This document shows, one piece after another, positions 43,732 to 53,300 of a DNA stretch of 64,000 nt. Numbering within the stretch: position 1 is the stretch's first letter; each line of letters opens with the position of its first letter. Source of the stretch: JANYCO01 sp035535995 (lineage in GTDB: Bacteria > Bacteroidota > Bacteroidia > Cytophagales > Cytophagaceae). The stretch spans positions 62,001-126,000 of the forward strand of contig DATLOZ010000023.1 of NCBI GenBank assembly GCA_035535995.1. The letters are read 5' to 3'. The position numbers and the translations under genes are program-made. Below the pieces are notes generated by a model. The model was not told the origin of the DNA. It worked only from the letters and a program-made list of their open reading frames with translations, and did not search any database.

Positions 43732-43998
43732 TTACTTATCGAGTCTTGGTTGCATCTTATCATATAAGCCATATTCAGATTCATCAATCACGACAACATG
43801 AGATGGCAATTGCAACGCTGAGAAAATGATTTTAATCTGTAGAATACTATAGTAATACCCATCTCGGTTACCTAGTAATTTTTTCAAAGGTTTTAGCCAT
43901 TTCTTAAAGGTATTCCTCGATACTCCATAAATGATTAGCAGTTCTTTCATTGTATAGTTCTTCAATGGAATTCTTAGCTCTTTTTTGTTCTCGCTCAT
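43732..43998 (-). CDS. Helix-turn-helix protein of Bacteroidota type
   Basis: An 88-residue DNA-binding protein: YTMKELLIIYGVSRNTFKKW gives the turn helices, followed by LGNRDGYYYSILQIKIIF, a pattern found in many Bacteroidota mobile-element regulators. It is the last gene of a five-gene leftward set. It lies next to the decamer array and is thus a candidate for the protein that binds there. It overlaps the previous gene by four bases. Confidence 0.7.
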   Translation of the reverse strand: MSENKKELRIPLKNYTMKELLIIYGVSRNTFKKWLKPLKKLLGNRDGYYYSILQIKIIFSALQLPSHVVVIDESEYGLYDKMQPRLDK

Positions 43999-44216
43999 AT
44001 CTCTCCCTCTTCTAAGTAATAGTCGTTTTCTTTTTCATTCTGTATGTACTCGCTAAGAATTTTAATATTCTTTTTAAGTACATAAAGCTGTTCTGCTCTC
44101 AATTCAATTAATGCTTCTTCAGCAGCTTTATCCTGCGGACATTTTTTAAGACGTTTTTCATATAGCTGAATTTGCTCGTCTATTTTTTCTAATCGTGTTT
44201 TTTTATTTTTTAACAT
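43995..44216 (-). CDS. Small coiled-coil protein
   Basis: A 73-residue, highly charged helical protein (RLEKIDEQIQLYEKRLKKCP, EALIELRAEQLYVLKKNIKI). The acidic end reads NEKENDYYLEEGEI. No family is recognised. It overlaps its neighbours by 4 and 14 bases. It resembles the next two upstream proteins in length and in having two helices. Confidence 0.6.
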   Translation of the reverse strand: MLKNKKTRLEKIDEQIQLYEKRLKKCPQDKAAEEALIELRAEQLYVLKKNIKILSEYIQNEKENDYYLEEGEI

Positions 44217-44409
44217 CTGCCTTCTCTCCTTTCCGAATGGATAGAGAGAGAGGATAGAGTATTTCTACCCTCTCTTCTATCAATAGATTTAACTCTGATT
44301 CTAAATAGAGCCTGTCACGATTACTCTTCCCCAATTCACGCTTAGTCTCTTCAATCATTTTATCCAAAAGATCTAGCTCCTCCTTCTCACTCATCCCTTT
44401 CATAGTCAC
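44203..44409 (-). CDS. Small coiled-coil protein
   Basis: A 68-residue helical protein (EKEELDLLDKMIEETKRELG, LNLLIEERVEILYPLSLSIR). It has the same charged two-helix look as its neighbours at 43995 and 44387, but the sequences are not clearly alignable by eye. Overlaps of 14 and 23 bases with the adjacent genes show that it belongs to the same transcript. Confidence 0.6.
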   Translation of the reverse strand: MTMKGMSEKEELDLLDKMIEETKRELGKSNRDRLYLESELNLLIEERVEILYPLSLSIRKGEKADVKK

Positions 44410-44617
44410 TTCTCCTCTCCGCCCTTTGGCCTTCTGCTCTTTGTTTATGTTGAATAACTTTTCCTGTTGCTAATCGATATAGCTGCTTCATCTGTTCTTG
44501 CAGACGTACAAGTTCTCGCTGCATAAATTCATTATGTTTTTTACCTTGCTTGAACATCTGCCATTGTACCTGATCTATGGCCTGGCATAGACGTTGGTAT
44601 TCCTGTTGAAGTGTCAT
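44387..44617 (-). CDS. Small coiled-coil protein
   Basis: A 76-residue helical protein (LQQEYQRLCQAIDQVQWQMF, FMQRELVRLQEQMKQLYRLA) with a basic, then mixed-charge end. It begins two bases after the end of the HTH gene at 44620. No family is known. Confidence 0.6.
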   Translation of the reverse strand: MTLQQEYQRLCQAIDQVQWQMFKQGKKHNEFMQRELVRLQEQMKQLYRLATGKVIQHKQRAEGQRAERRSDYERDE

Positions 44618-44619
44618 GA

Positions 44620-44949
44620 TTAACTTTCCCCCTTTCTTCTGCTTTCTCTTCTATGTCGAATGCTTTCCTTATCAGTCAGCTTATCCATAGCTTTCTGAAC
44701 TTCCTGTAGGTTATAAAAAATCTTTTTCCCTATTCGCTGAAATGGAATTTTGCGGTCTCTTCTCCATAGATATAAAGTAGCTTTGGAGACTTGTAATATT
44801 TTCAAGATGGCATCATCATCCAGCAATCCAGTATCCTTTCTCAATTCTCTGGTGATCCCTTGTTCAAACAATACTTTTCGTACTGCTTCTTCCATCATTA
44901 CCTGTAAGTCTTCCTGACTTAGCTCGGTTATTAAAATTGCTTTTTTCAT
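44620..44949 (-). CDS. Excisionase-like helix-turn-helix protein
   Basis: A 109-residue protein: a helical start (SQEDLQVMMEEAVRKVLFEQ), then a MerR/excisionase-type domain (LLDDDAILKILQVSKATLYL, KIPFQRIGKKIFYNLQEVQK). It is the first gene of the five-gene set and follows the region with repeated TTCCCAG palindromes. It has nearly the same layout as the protein at 30548, suggesting two related DNA-binding proteins at the two ends of the module. Confidence 0.8.
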   Translation of the reverse strand: MKKAILITELSQEDLQVMMEEAVRKVLFEQGITRELRKDTGLLDDDAILKILQVSKATLYLWRRDRKIPFQRIGKKIFYNLQEVQKAMDKLTDKESIRHRRESRRKGES

Positions 44950-45225
44950 TTTTTCTTGAGTTTTGTTTTACGATTCAAATTTCCCAAGAATTCACCAATC
45001 CCTTTCCCAACGTGGTTTCCCAGTTGGTAAAGAAAAGTCACACAATAATTGTCACTCGATTGATTATTTGGAAGATGGAAGAAAATATTCTTTGAATAAT
45101 GAAAAATAATTCCCAACCTGGGCTTAGAATTGTCCTAGGATTTATTCAAGAAAAACAGATGGTTTTGAAAAATAATTGAATAAGGAATCGCATTTCCCAG
45201 TTGGGAACTCTGGGAAAAATAAAAA
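44950..45225. promoter_or_regulatory. Non-coding region with TTCCCAG palindrome array
   Basis: The 414-base gap (44950-45363) has no gene. Within it TTCCCA sites repeat: 44981 (half site), 45004-45015 (TTCCCAACGTGG), 45016-45029 (TTCCCAGTTGGTAA), 45110-45123 (TTCCCAACCTGGGC) and 45194-45207 (TTCCCAGTTGGGAA, a perfect 14-bp palindrome). The array lies upstream of the small-regulator operon and may be its operator region. An origin of replication or excision-related site is also possible. The right-hand part holds a terminator. Confidence 0.6.
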
Positions 45226-45272
45226 CAAAAAAAATACTTAACCATACTCCAGGCAAGGAGCATGATTAAGTA
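45226..45272 (-). terminator. Terminator of the RteC-like gene
   Basis: On the minus strand a 16-bp stem TACTTAATCATGCTCC/GGAGTATGGTTAAGTA (two wobble pairs) with a 6-base loop is followed by eight T. It lies 92 bases after the stop of the RteC-like gene. Confidence 0.85.
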
Positions 45273-45363
45273 CACATTAATTCAAAAAGTCAAATGATAA
45301 AATACAGATTGTAGTAGCTTAACAACGCATTAAAGCACGTTATTGAACTTAATAGAAAAAATA

Positions 45364-46215
45364 TTATCGATCTTCATCTCTATCAAACCGTTCTACAAGA
45401 GAATTTCTTAACGAATCCATAAATTTAGTTCGGTTATTTTTTCTATTCCGAATATCGATGTATGTTCTATAATAGTCCGTAAGATCAACGTTTGGAAAAA
45501 TACGTTTGATTAATTCTGCAAGCTCTTTTACATCTACCCTTCCACCATTAATACATTGGGATGTTTGAAGAGCATAAAGAAGTTCTACTAACGCTGTCTT
45601 GGATTCCGTCCATTCTAATTTACTTCTGAGTGCAGAATTAGTTTGAGATTGAGTTTCTACTTCTTCCAGCTTTGCTATTTCTTTATGCAAATATTTTTCC
45701 AATCGATCATTGGAAATAACACGAGCATATAAAAAATCATAGGTACATGAATAATCATCTTCGCAGAAAATCTCTTTACCGTCATCATCGTATTTGGTAT
45801 CATATTTTTTTATTGACGAAAAAAATTGATAATCGCTCGCAGTCCCTTCACTCCGATAATATATGTACAGAAATCTATTGTTAGAAAAGTGTCTGGTTAG
45901 CTTATTAAGCTGCTCTTTCAAAAAAATTTGCTTTAATTTTTTTGAGCCATTAGGCAAACCTGTTTCAATCTCTATTATATCTTGGTAATAGTAGAGTTGA
46001 GAATAGTAATAACATTTTAATTCCTTGAAAAAATATATTTCCTCCTCCCTCGTTTTAAAATCACATTGTAAATGAATCGTAGAAAGTTTCCTGCAACAAT
46101 CACGCACCACCACCAAGGATTTCTTAGCTGCATAAAGAGTATTAGTTTCTTCAAGGCTGATATTGTCTAGGTCTTGTTCCAATTGAACTCGAACCTTAGA
46201 AAAGTGGGTTATCAT
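45364..46215 (-). CDS. RteC-like regulator
   Basis: A 283-residue protein of the RteC family. The best match to the known pattern is the C-terminal half: KLEWTESKTALVELLYALQT, VKELAELIKRIFPNVDLTDY, and YRTYIDIRNRKNNRTKFMDS. The N-terminal half has the EEEIYFFKELKCYYYSQLYY block. RteC activates excision genes of CTnDOT-type elements; the C-terminal part holds a winged helix. Its presence without visible transfer genes suggests that control of excision has been reused. It is followed by a terminator and read alone. Confidence 0.85.
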   Translation of the reverse strand: MITHFSKVRVQLEQDLDNISLEETNTLYAAKKSLVVVRDCCRKLSTIHLQCDFKTREEEIYFFKELKCYYYSQLYYYQDIIEIETGLPNGSKKLKQIFLKEQLNKLTRHFSNNRFLYIYYRSEGTASDYQFFSSIKKYDTKYDDDGKEIFCEDDYSCTYDFLYARVISNDRLEKYLHKEIAKLEEVETQSQTNSALRSKLEWTESKTALVELLYALQTSQCINGGRVDVKELAELIKRIFPNVDLTDYYRTYIDIRNRKNNRTKFMDSLRNSLVERFDRDEDR

Positions 46216-46350
46216 GCCTTCGCTGGTTTAAATTAGAAACGCATCAACTTGAAAAAATCGTATTTAGAACAAGTAGTATTTTTTAGCATTTTGAGAAAAA
46301 TACCGATAAAACCGAATACACAAATACGTATTTATACTTATAATATTAAT

Positions 46351-46375
46351 AAAAAAGGCGTACAATTTGTACGCC
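46351..46375 (-). terminator. Terminator of the XRE repressor gene
   Basis: Stem GGCGTACAA/TTGTACGCC then six T on the minus strand, 54 bases after the repressor stop. The same stem word recurs in the terminator at 47541. Confidence 0.8.
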
Positions 46376-46428
46376 GTCAAAACACTCTGTTTGCCACTTC
46401 ATGATTTTAAGCTTATCGTTTTCTAAGT

Positions 46429-46680
46429 TTAGTTTTTGGATTTCGGCTTACTTAAAATAACTGCTTCTTTTTGTACATTAGGAATCAACAATTCCCTTAC
46501 ATCAATCTCTAAAACATCGGCTATTTGATACAAGGTTTGTAAAGAAGGCTGAGTGTCATTAGTGCAATATCGAGATATCGTAACCTTTTCCTTTCCTATT
46601 TTTTGAGCCAACCAATTATTCGTCCGACCTTTTTCAACCAGTACAACCTTGATTCTATTTAATACTTTTTTCTTAGCCAT
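46429..46680 (-). CDS. XRE-family (Cro/CI-type) repressor
   Basis: An 83-residue protein with one HTH_3 domain: RIKVVLVEKGRTNNWLAQKI, then VTISRYCTNDTQPSLQTLYQ and IADVLEIDVRELL. It is divergent from the small rightward genes at 46837. The shared region contains a long inverted repeat, so it probably controls both promoters as a lysogeny-type switch. A basic tail (KEAVILSKPKSKN) ends the protein. Confidence 0.85.
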   Translation of the reverse strand: MAKKKVLNRIKVVLVEKGRTNNWLAQKIGKEKVTISRYCTNDTQPSLQTLYQIADVLEIDVRELLIPNVQKEAVILSKPKSKN

Positions 46681-46738
46681 ATGCTTAATAGTGAGCCATA
46701 AAGTAATAAATATAGATATTGTTCTTTAAGTCATTATT

Positions 46739-46816
46739 TAACATTTTAATATATATAAATAACATTATATGATATTTATATATACTTTTTTAGTATATTT
46801 ATATAGTAAAATGTTA
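46739..46816. promoter_or_regulatory. Divergent promoter with 10-bp inverted repeat
   Basis: TAACATTTTA (46739-46748) and TAAAATGTTA (46807-46816) are exact complements separated by 58 bases of A/T-only-like DNA with further AACAT words. They lie between the XRE gene and the rightward genes, in the place expected for repressor operators and both promoters. Confidence 0.6.
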
Positions 46817-46836
46817 TACATATAACACTTAAAATT

Positions 46837-47136
46837 ATGAAAGAAAAATTTAAAACCGACACTTTTGAGGCTAATACCGCTGAAGTTATGGAAGAGTTAA
46901 AAGAGCTTTTTTACTTCAGTCCTCCTTCCCAGATCAAAGAATATCTATTGGAAGTCTTGTTTACTTATCTGATTGAATTGCATCCGCAAGATTATCCAGA
47001 AACTCATTGTAGCATCATAGAAAATTTCTACTTCTTAAACATGTTCTTAACGAAGATGGAAAAAATTAATGAATCTGCTAATCTTACAGGAACAGACAAT
47101 CAAACCTCTACAAAAAAGACTCCGGCCAATCAATAA
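46837..47136 (+). CDS. Small early protein, unknown
   Basis: A 99-residue acidic helical protein (FEANTAEVMEELKELFYFSP, IKEYLLEVLFTYLIELHPQD). The disordered end is Thr/Asn-rich. It is the first gene rightward of the XRE switch and is typical of small early genes of Bacteroidota prophages and elements. No function is known. Confidence 0.65.
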   Translation: MKEKFKTDTFEANTAEVMEELKELFYFSPPSQIKEYLLEVLFTYLIELHPQDYPETHCSIIENFYFLNMFLTKMEKINESANLTGTDNQTSTKKTPANQ

Positions 47137-47147
47137 TAAAAATTGCT

Positions 47148-47438
47148 ATGAAAGAAATAAAAAGCTATATACGATATAATGTTTTATCTCCAGATGGTTT
47201 TTCTCTATATAGAGATAGAGAATTTATCAAAGAAAAGAATGCCATAATCGCCGCTAAAAAATGGGTTAAAAGATATAAATCCCAAGGGTATTACAGCACA
47301 ATAAAAAATGGAGCAAGAGTACAAATTCCTTTGAACGAAATTCTTGACTATTGTCAAGTGATGGAGTATACGATGTTGAAAGGAAAATGTATAAATATAA
47401 AAATGCTTTACCATTTAACATATGAAAACATCGGTTGA
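47148..47438 (+). CDS. Small protein, unknown
   Basis: A 96-residue basic protein (MKEIKSYIRYNVLSPDGFSL, IIAAKKWVKRYKSQGYYSTI). It lies eleven bases after the previous stop and is thus in the same transcript. No family is recognised. Two terminators follow within 175 bases. Confidence 0.6.
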   Translation: MKEIKSYIRYNVLSPDGFSLYRDREFIKEKNAIIAAKKWVKRYKSQGYYSTIKNGARVQIPLNEILDYCQVMEYTMLKGKCINIKMLYHLTYENIG

Positions 47439-47540
47439 TATTTCCAGTCTGCTACTGCTGTTCTCCAATATATCAGTCGAACAATTGAACAGTGTGTTAT
47501 CTAGTAAAGAATCTACAGAATTTTTTTTACAAAAAATAAA

Positions 47541-47567
47541 AGGCGTACAAAATCTGTACGCCTTTTT
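47541..47567 (+). terminator. Terminator of the rightward small genes
   Basis: Stem AGGCGTACA/TGTACGCCT with a 5-base loop and a T run. The stem word GGCGTACA is shared with the terminator of the XRE gene at 46351. Confidence 0.85.
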
Positions 47568-47580
47568 CTTTATCCGGAAC

Positions 47581-47611
47581 TTCAGTATGGCTATACTGAA
47601 TATTTTTATTT
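47581..47611 (+). terminator. Second, tandem terminator
   Basis: Palindrome TTCAGTATGGCTATACTGAA (8-bp arms) followed by TATTTTTATTT, just after the first terminator. Confidence 0.6.
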
Positions 47612-47677
47612 AAAGTTTACAGTTTCTTTAACAACTTCCTATACTATCTAATAATACTACCGTTTAAGATCACTTCT

Positions 47678-48838
47678 CTATTTGATAAGATATTTTAATA
47701 AGATTGTTGAATTAGTAAAGCTAGTATTAGTACCATCATCGTATTTGGCTAGCGCAAATAAATTGTCATTTTTAATTTTCATATCTATACCCATTCCTAT
47801 ATTATCACCTAAAAGCATAAATCCATTATCGCCAAAAGATTTAAACTCTTGTCCATTTGTTTTTACCCTGGATAATACACCTTTTGTATTAACATTGGTT
47901 TTGTAACAACCTGATAAAATATAAATATTATCATTTTGAAAATCGACGGAACGAGTAAAGAGACTACTTCCGGCTTGGGGATAGGTTAAAATTAATAATC
48001 CTGAATTCCCAAAACTATTGTCGAGACTTCCATTTAAGGAATAACACTTTATATTAATACTAAAAGTGTAATCATCATTTTGAACAGAACAAAATACATA
48101 AATCCTATCATTATATATTTTAAAGGAATACCCATCGCCCTTATATATAGAGGCATCCAACGTACCATTACTGGCAAAAGTATTGTCTAATGCACCATTG
48201 GCTTTTACTTTCTTTATAAGAAATTGAATACCGCCACCTTCGCAAGTAAAAAAGTCTCCCAAATACTCCATCGCTCCATAAGATATATCCCCGTGAATAA
48301 ATCCATTAGCACCAAAACTTAGATCCGGTGTTCCATTTATGTAATATCTATAAATAGTATCATACGCAAAGCATAGAAGTCTATTTTCATCATACTGTAC
48401 AATATGATAAACCATATTTGGAATTGAATCATCTGGATAGCCTAAATTATTGTAATGAATAGCCCCAACATTGTATGTCAACCAACAGCTTCCATCATTT
48501 AAAACAGAAGCATCGCCGACTTCTTTATTCACAGATATATCTAGTCTACCACCTAATCCATAATTAATATCGGACGCACCATTATAGTCAATTTTTGACA
48601 AAGAAAATATACCATGGAAGCTTTGGGACGGATCATCCGATAATATTATATAATTCTGAAGAAGATTTATCTTGAAATAATCTTTAGCACTAAAAACTAG
48701 TCTACCATTATTTCCAAAAGTATTATCTATACTTAACTGATGACTTACTGAAGGTAGTACATCTATTTTCTTTTTTTTGCAATTTACTAGGCTAGCTGAT
48801 GTTATTATAATCAAAAATAAATTAGTGTATTTTTTCAT
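47678..48838 (-). CDS. Delta-60 repeat lipoprotein
   Basis: A 386-residue lipoprotein with lipobox SASLVNC (Cys20) followed by a run of four lysines. The mature part has delta-60 repeats, recognised by the LDxxFGxxG words: LSIDNTFGNNGRLVF, GTPDLSFGANGF, GALDNTFASNGTL, GSLDNSFGNSGLLIL. These repeats of about 60 residues form a propeller-like fold in surface proteins. It follows the delta-60/T9SS protein gene by 11 bases and is expressed with it. The ligand is unknown. Confidence 0.82.
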   Translation of the reverse strand: MKKYTNLFLIIITSASLVNCKKKKIDVLPSVSHQLSIDNTFGNNGRLVFSAKDYFKINLLQNYIILSDDPSQSFHGIFSLSKIDYNGASDINYGLGGRLDISVNKEVGDASVLNDGSCWLTYNVGAIHYNNLGYPDDSIPNMVYHIVQYDENRLLCFAYDTIYRYYINGTPDLSFGANGFIHGDISYGAMEYLGDFFTCEGGGIQFLIKKVKANGALDNTFASNGTLDASIYKGDGYSFKIYNDRIYVFCSVQNDDYTFSINIKCYSLNGSLDNSFGNSGLLILTYPQAGSSLFTRSVDFQNDNIYILSGCYKTNVNTKGVLSRVKTNGQEFKSFGDNGFMLLGDNIGMGIDMKIKNDNLFALAKYDDGTNTSFTNSTILLKYLIK

Positions 48839-48849
48839 AATAGCTGCTT

Positions 48850-50355
48850 TTACTGAATACTCACTTTTTTATTCCCTACCCCTTTGTTTGTAGTAATTAC
48901 AAAATTATACAAGCCTTTCGGCAAAGAGGAAATATCTATCTGAGTATTGCCAGTATTTGTTATATTCATTACTTCATTACCTAAAATATCTAAAACGCTC
49001 ACTTTTTCTATTGGATATAGAGAATGAATGTTTACAAGTTGGCTTGCTGGATTAGGAAAAATATTTACTCCAACTGAAATAGATTCTTCAAGCGTTACTC
49101 CTGCAATAACAGTAGTAAAATTTGGGTTCATGCGCGTAATAACAAAATCTTCTGTAGTATAACCTATGGAATTTGCTCCTATCACTACTTTACCATCTGT
49201 TTGCAATAAAATATCTTTAGTATCGCAATTCAGATTATTAGGTTGAAATTCGGCCTGTGCTTCTATACTACCATCTGCGGATGAAATACGAGCTAAAGCT
49301 ATGTAAGACGTAGTACCTCCATTATAAGCGGAATATCCTGCTGCGAATATCTTTCCTGTTACAGAAGATGTATCTACTACTATTGTTCTGGCCCCGCTTG
49401 AGATACCTCCAAATGTCACCGCTACTTTTCCATTAGTTCCGAAACTAGCATCAATACTTCCAGTAGAACTTAACCTATAAACTGAGAATTTTTGATTTTC
49501 ATCAGAGTTGCACAATATAACTTTGCCATCTTTTTGAACAGATAGTCCTGTGAATGATGAAGAAGATATGCTGCTAAGATCAACGATTCCATCAGTACCA
49601 AAAGTACTATCCAAATGTCCGTTTGACTTTATTTTTATAAGACTTTCATTATGCACGATCAAAATACTGTTGTCATTTAAAATTTCAACTTCATCAGGAT
49701 TAAAAATTCCTGACATAACATTTAGAATTGTTTTTCCATTTGTGCCAAATCCATTAATAAAATTAGCATTTTCATCAACTTTAAAACCTGATAAATGAAA
49801 GGTAGGGAAAGTAGAAGATGATTCTCCAAGAACTACAATATTGTTGTCCGATGTTGGCAGTGCTACAAGCGATCCATTTGAAAAAGATTCAATTGTTGGA
49901 GATAATTTTCCATTACCATTAAAAGAATTATCAATACTTCCATCATTATTAAGTCTAACTAACAGAGTATACGAATTAGAATTATCTTCATTATTAGCAG
50001 CAGCATAAATCTTATTATTTAAATAACATACATTGTAGGCTCCATCGTATCCTCCTGTGTTAAATGTATACTCCACATATCCATCAGTATCAAAAGAATT
50101 ATCCGTTGTTCCATCACTATTAATTCTGCCAATAATAAAATAGGAAGGAGCAGAAGCATCACTTGTAGACCCAGCAAACAAAATTTTCCCATCCGGTTGC
50201 ATAATAACACTGTTTATACTATTAGCGGAGGTTCTTATCTGACGGTTCCAGATGCCATTTGAATTAAAAGTATTGTCATATAATTGTGCATTTACAACAC
50301 TTCCACAGAATAAGTTAGCAAGTATTAACAACTGATATTTTATAATTGTCTTCAT
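48850..50355 (-). CDS. Delta-60 repeat protein with T9SS sorting tail
   Basis: A 501-residue secreted protein: signal peptide (LLILANLFCGSVVNAQ), then six or seven delta-60 repeats (LYDNTFNSNGIWN, GTTDNSFDTDGYVEY, GSIDNSFNGNGKL, GHLDSTFGTDGIVD, GSIDASFGTNGKVAV). Each is accompanied by QPDGKI or QKDGKV words. The end (VNIFPNPASQLVNI, VSVLDILGNEVM, LPKGLYNFVIT) is a T9SS type A domain. It lies one base before the PKD protein gene. Together with the lipoprotein downstream it forms a surface-protein set inside the mobile element. Confidence 0.87.
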   Translation of the reverse strand: MKTIIKYQLLILANLFCGSVVNAQLYDNTFNSNGIWNRQIRTSANSINSVIMQPDGKILFAGSTSDASAPSYFIIGRINSDGTTDNSFDTDGYVEYTFNTGGYDGAYNVCYLNNKIYAAANNEDNSNSYTLLVRLNNDGSIDNSFNGNGKLSPTIESFSNGSLVALPTSDNNIVVLGESSSTFPTFHLSGFKVDENANFINGFGTNGKTILNVMSGIFNPDEVEILNDNSILIVHNESLIKIKSNGHLDSTFGTDGIVDLSSISSSSFTGLSVQKDGKVILCNSDENQKFSVYRLSSTGSIDASFGTNGKVAVTFGGISSGARTIVVDTSSVTGKIFAAGYSAYNGGTTSYIALARISSADGSIEAQAEFQPNNLNCDTKDILLQTDGKVVIGANSIGYTTEDFVITRMNPNFTTVIAGVTLEESISVGVNIFPNPASQLVNIHSLYPIEKVSVLDILGNEVMNITNTGNTQIDISSLPKGLYNFVITTNKGVGNKKVSIQ

Positions 50356-50356
50356 T

Positions 50357-53300
50357 TTAATGATTAATTAGAATCTTATTTAAAGTAGTTATTCCATTCG
50401 CTAGTGTAACTCTAATATAATAAAGTCCATTATTTATATCAGATGTATTTAAAACAATAGATCTTACTCCATTGTTTAACGTTTCATTTTTTAATTCTCT
50501 TCCTAAGTTATCTATTAATGCAAAGCCAGCTATTCTTTCATTCTCCGCAATAGTAACAATATTCACCTCATTATTTGCAGGGTTAGGAAACATCAATACA
50601 GAACCGTTTTCTATTATCCTATCCGAAACATCTAATATTACAGGAGTACCTGAATTTCCTGTACCTTTGACATATACAGATTGTAATATTTCTTTTGTAG
50701 AATTATTTTGAAGAAATGCAATAACCCCCAATTTGGGATTAGATAAGTTATGGCTCCACGTTCTTGAAAATGTCAAACTATCATTTAATGTCCAACTTCC
50801 TTTTAAAATTCCCTCACCTGAAGCATCCGGAAGCATTTGTCTTGCTACATGACTAAAGCTATTATCTCCGCTAGCAGAGTCCTCTATTACCACTGTATGC
50901 AAATACAGATATCCATTATAGCTATTTATTGGATCGATGTAAATAACTTTTATTTTCGCGGAAACATTGCCTGGAATAATATTGGTAGATAAATCGATTC
51001 TAAATTTTGCTCTTTCCAAAATCCGCGAATCAACATCGGTTGTATCTAACCTAGAAGCCGCCGTACCTCCTGAGTACACATTCCCATTATAATAATTGCC
51101 ATCCAAAACAGTGGCAGGAGGAGTACTAATCCCATAATAAAGTATTCTGGAACTAGAGCCGGCTGAATAATACGCATTATATGGATCATTATATAAGGAA
51201 ATACTACTATGGTAATAAATCGGTGCAACATCTTTTGTCCTACTATCACAAATATGATCTACTGCATTTTTTGCCAGTAAAAAAGGTGTACCTACTTGGT
51301 CTGGAATAATATGTGTATTTGTAAAATTTTCAAGTACTAGAAGTTTATTACGATCTCCTATCCATACGCTATCAATAGCAATACCAGTATATTTTGTAAC
51401 TCCGCTATTGGCAGCACCGAACGCAATTCTAAATCTTACAGAGCTAAGTCCAGACAAACTATCCAATTTAATTTTAGCGATTTTCCATCCGTTAAATACA
51501 TTTACAGCAGCACTTGTATCATAGTGACCTGACCAAACTATATTATCAGAATATTTAGCATATCCTCCGGGCCTTCCATCATTACCGCTATTACTATACC
51601 AATCGACACCTTCTCCTATATTACCTATTCTATTCCAGCTGACGCCTCCATTAGTAGATATTTCTAAGATTGCACCAGCTGTGTTATAGTCAGTATCCAT
51701 TCCCATTTTTATTGAAATCATTGGCTTAGTTAAACCTTGAAAATTAAAGCATGGACTATTTAAATAGGAACGTTCGTTGGTATTGTAATATCCATCAACG
51801 CTTCCTGTATGCCATACTTTTTGCGCGCTGACAATTTGATAATGTTGTAATGTATTAGGATTGAAGGCTCCCCAGCCCCACGTAGTTAGACTATCATCAC
51901 TAAAATCCCACCCTGATTTTGAAACATTAAAATCGCCTAAGTAAGGATTACTTTTGGTAATTGTAATTCCTTGTAGAGTAGTTACTCTTCTTGTTAAAGT
52001 GTCTTTACATCCTAAATTGCTTGTGACAATTAATCGGCTATAATATGAACTATCATGAGAAAACGTATATGAAGGATTTTGAATAGAACTATTTACATCA
52101 GCAGAACTATTAATATCAAAATCCCAATTCCATTGTGTTATTGATCCTGTCACAATTTTTGAAGTATCGACAAAGGTTACATCATTAGTGCCACAAGTAT
52201 TTTGCCATTTAAAATATGCCTTAGGATATTTACCAACAGTAGTTACAATAGCAGAAGAATTTGTTGCACAAGTATTAACGCCGTTGTCTACCGTTACACT
52301 AATTGCATCCCCATTTGCGAGTGTATTGATTGCATAAGTACTAGTAGCGTTCGGGCCTTGAATTCCATTACTATTTTTTAAAAATAAATAACGGTTAGCT
52401 GTACCACTGGTATTAGCTGTAAAAGTTATTAAATCACCTTCACAGATTATATTATCAAGATCACTGCTTGTAAGAGTTACTGTCGGAGCAGAATTAACAT
52501 TTACTGTTGTAGTACCTGCAAAGTTACACCCGCTTGTTGTGATTGTATATGTTATTATTTGATTTCCCGAACCAGCTAATGAAGGGGAGAAATTGGTTCC
52601 GCTTACACCATTACCAGTAAGCGTACCACCTGCGGGATTAATAGTTATAGGGAATGTTCCTGTAGTGTTGCTACAAACTAAAGAAGGTAATCCGCTTATC
52701 GAAACAGAAGGGTTAGGATTGGTAATTACGGTCATCGTAATCGCAGCTGTTGTATCTGGACAAGTAAGATTTCCATTGTCTGAAATAAGAGTTATTTGAT
52801 CACCATTGTTAAGAGCAGTAGTATTGTATGTGCTGGTTGTAGATAAAGACGTTACAGGAACATTGTTTACTAAAAACTGAAACCGCTTACTTCCTCCTGT
52901 ATTTGTACCAGTAAAGGTTACTGATTGTCCCTGACAAATTGTATTATCAGCATCATTACTTGTTAAGGAAATCGTAGGACTTGGTTTTACAACTACATTT
53001 ATACTATCTGCATTATAACATGTTCCTGTAATTAAAGTATACTTGATTTTTTTTGTTCCACTAACTACTCCAAATGGATTGAAATTACTTCCAGTAACTC
53101 CAGAACCAGTCCATGTGCCGCCTGATGGATTTGCTGTTAAAGTATAATTGCTGTTTTCTTTATTGCAGTAATATGCATCAGGGGTATATGTAATAATTGG
53201 AATTGCATTATTAGCGCTGCAAAGTATTCCGTGTACCTGAGCATTTGCAGGACTGTTACCCGCTTGAACTGCTGTTCCACCTGTTCTTAAAATGTTTCCG

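Noticed and set aside
47422..47613. Rightward frame of 63 codons overlapping the end of the gene at 47148
   Set aside because: Its second half reads through two terminators. Only a short real peptide ahead of them would be possible.
47678..50355. Treating the two delta-60 proteins as a duplicated gene pair
   Set aside because: They share only the repeat motif. Signal type and C-terminus differ (lipobox without T9SS tail against signal peptidase I with T9SS tail).
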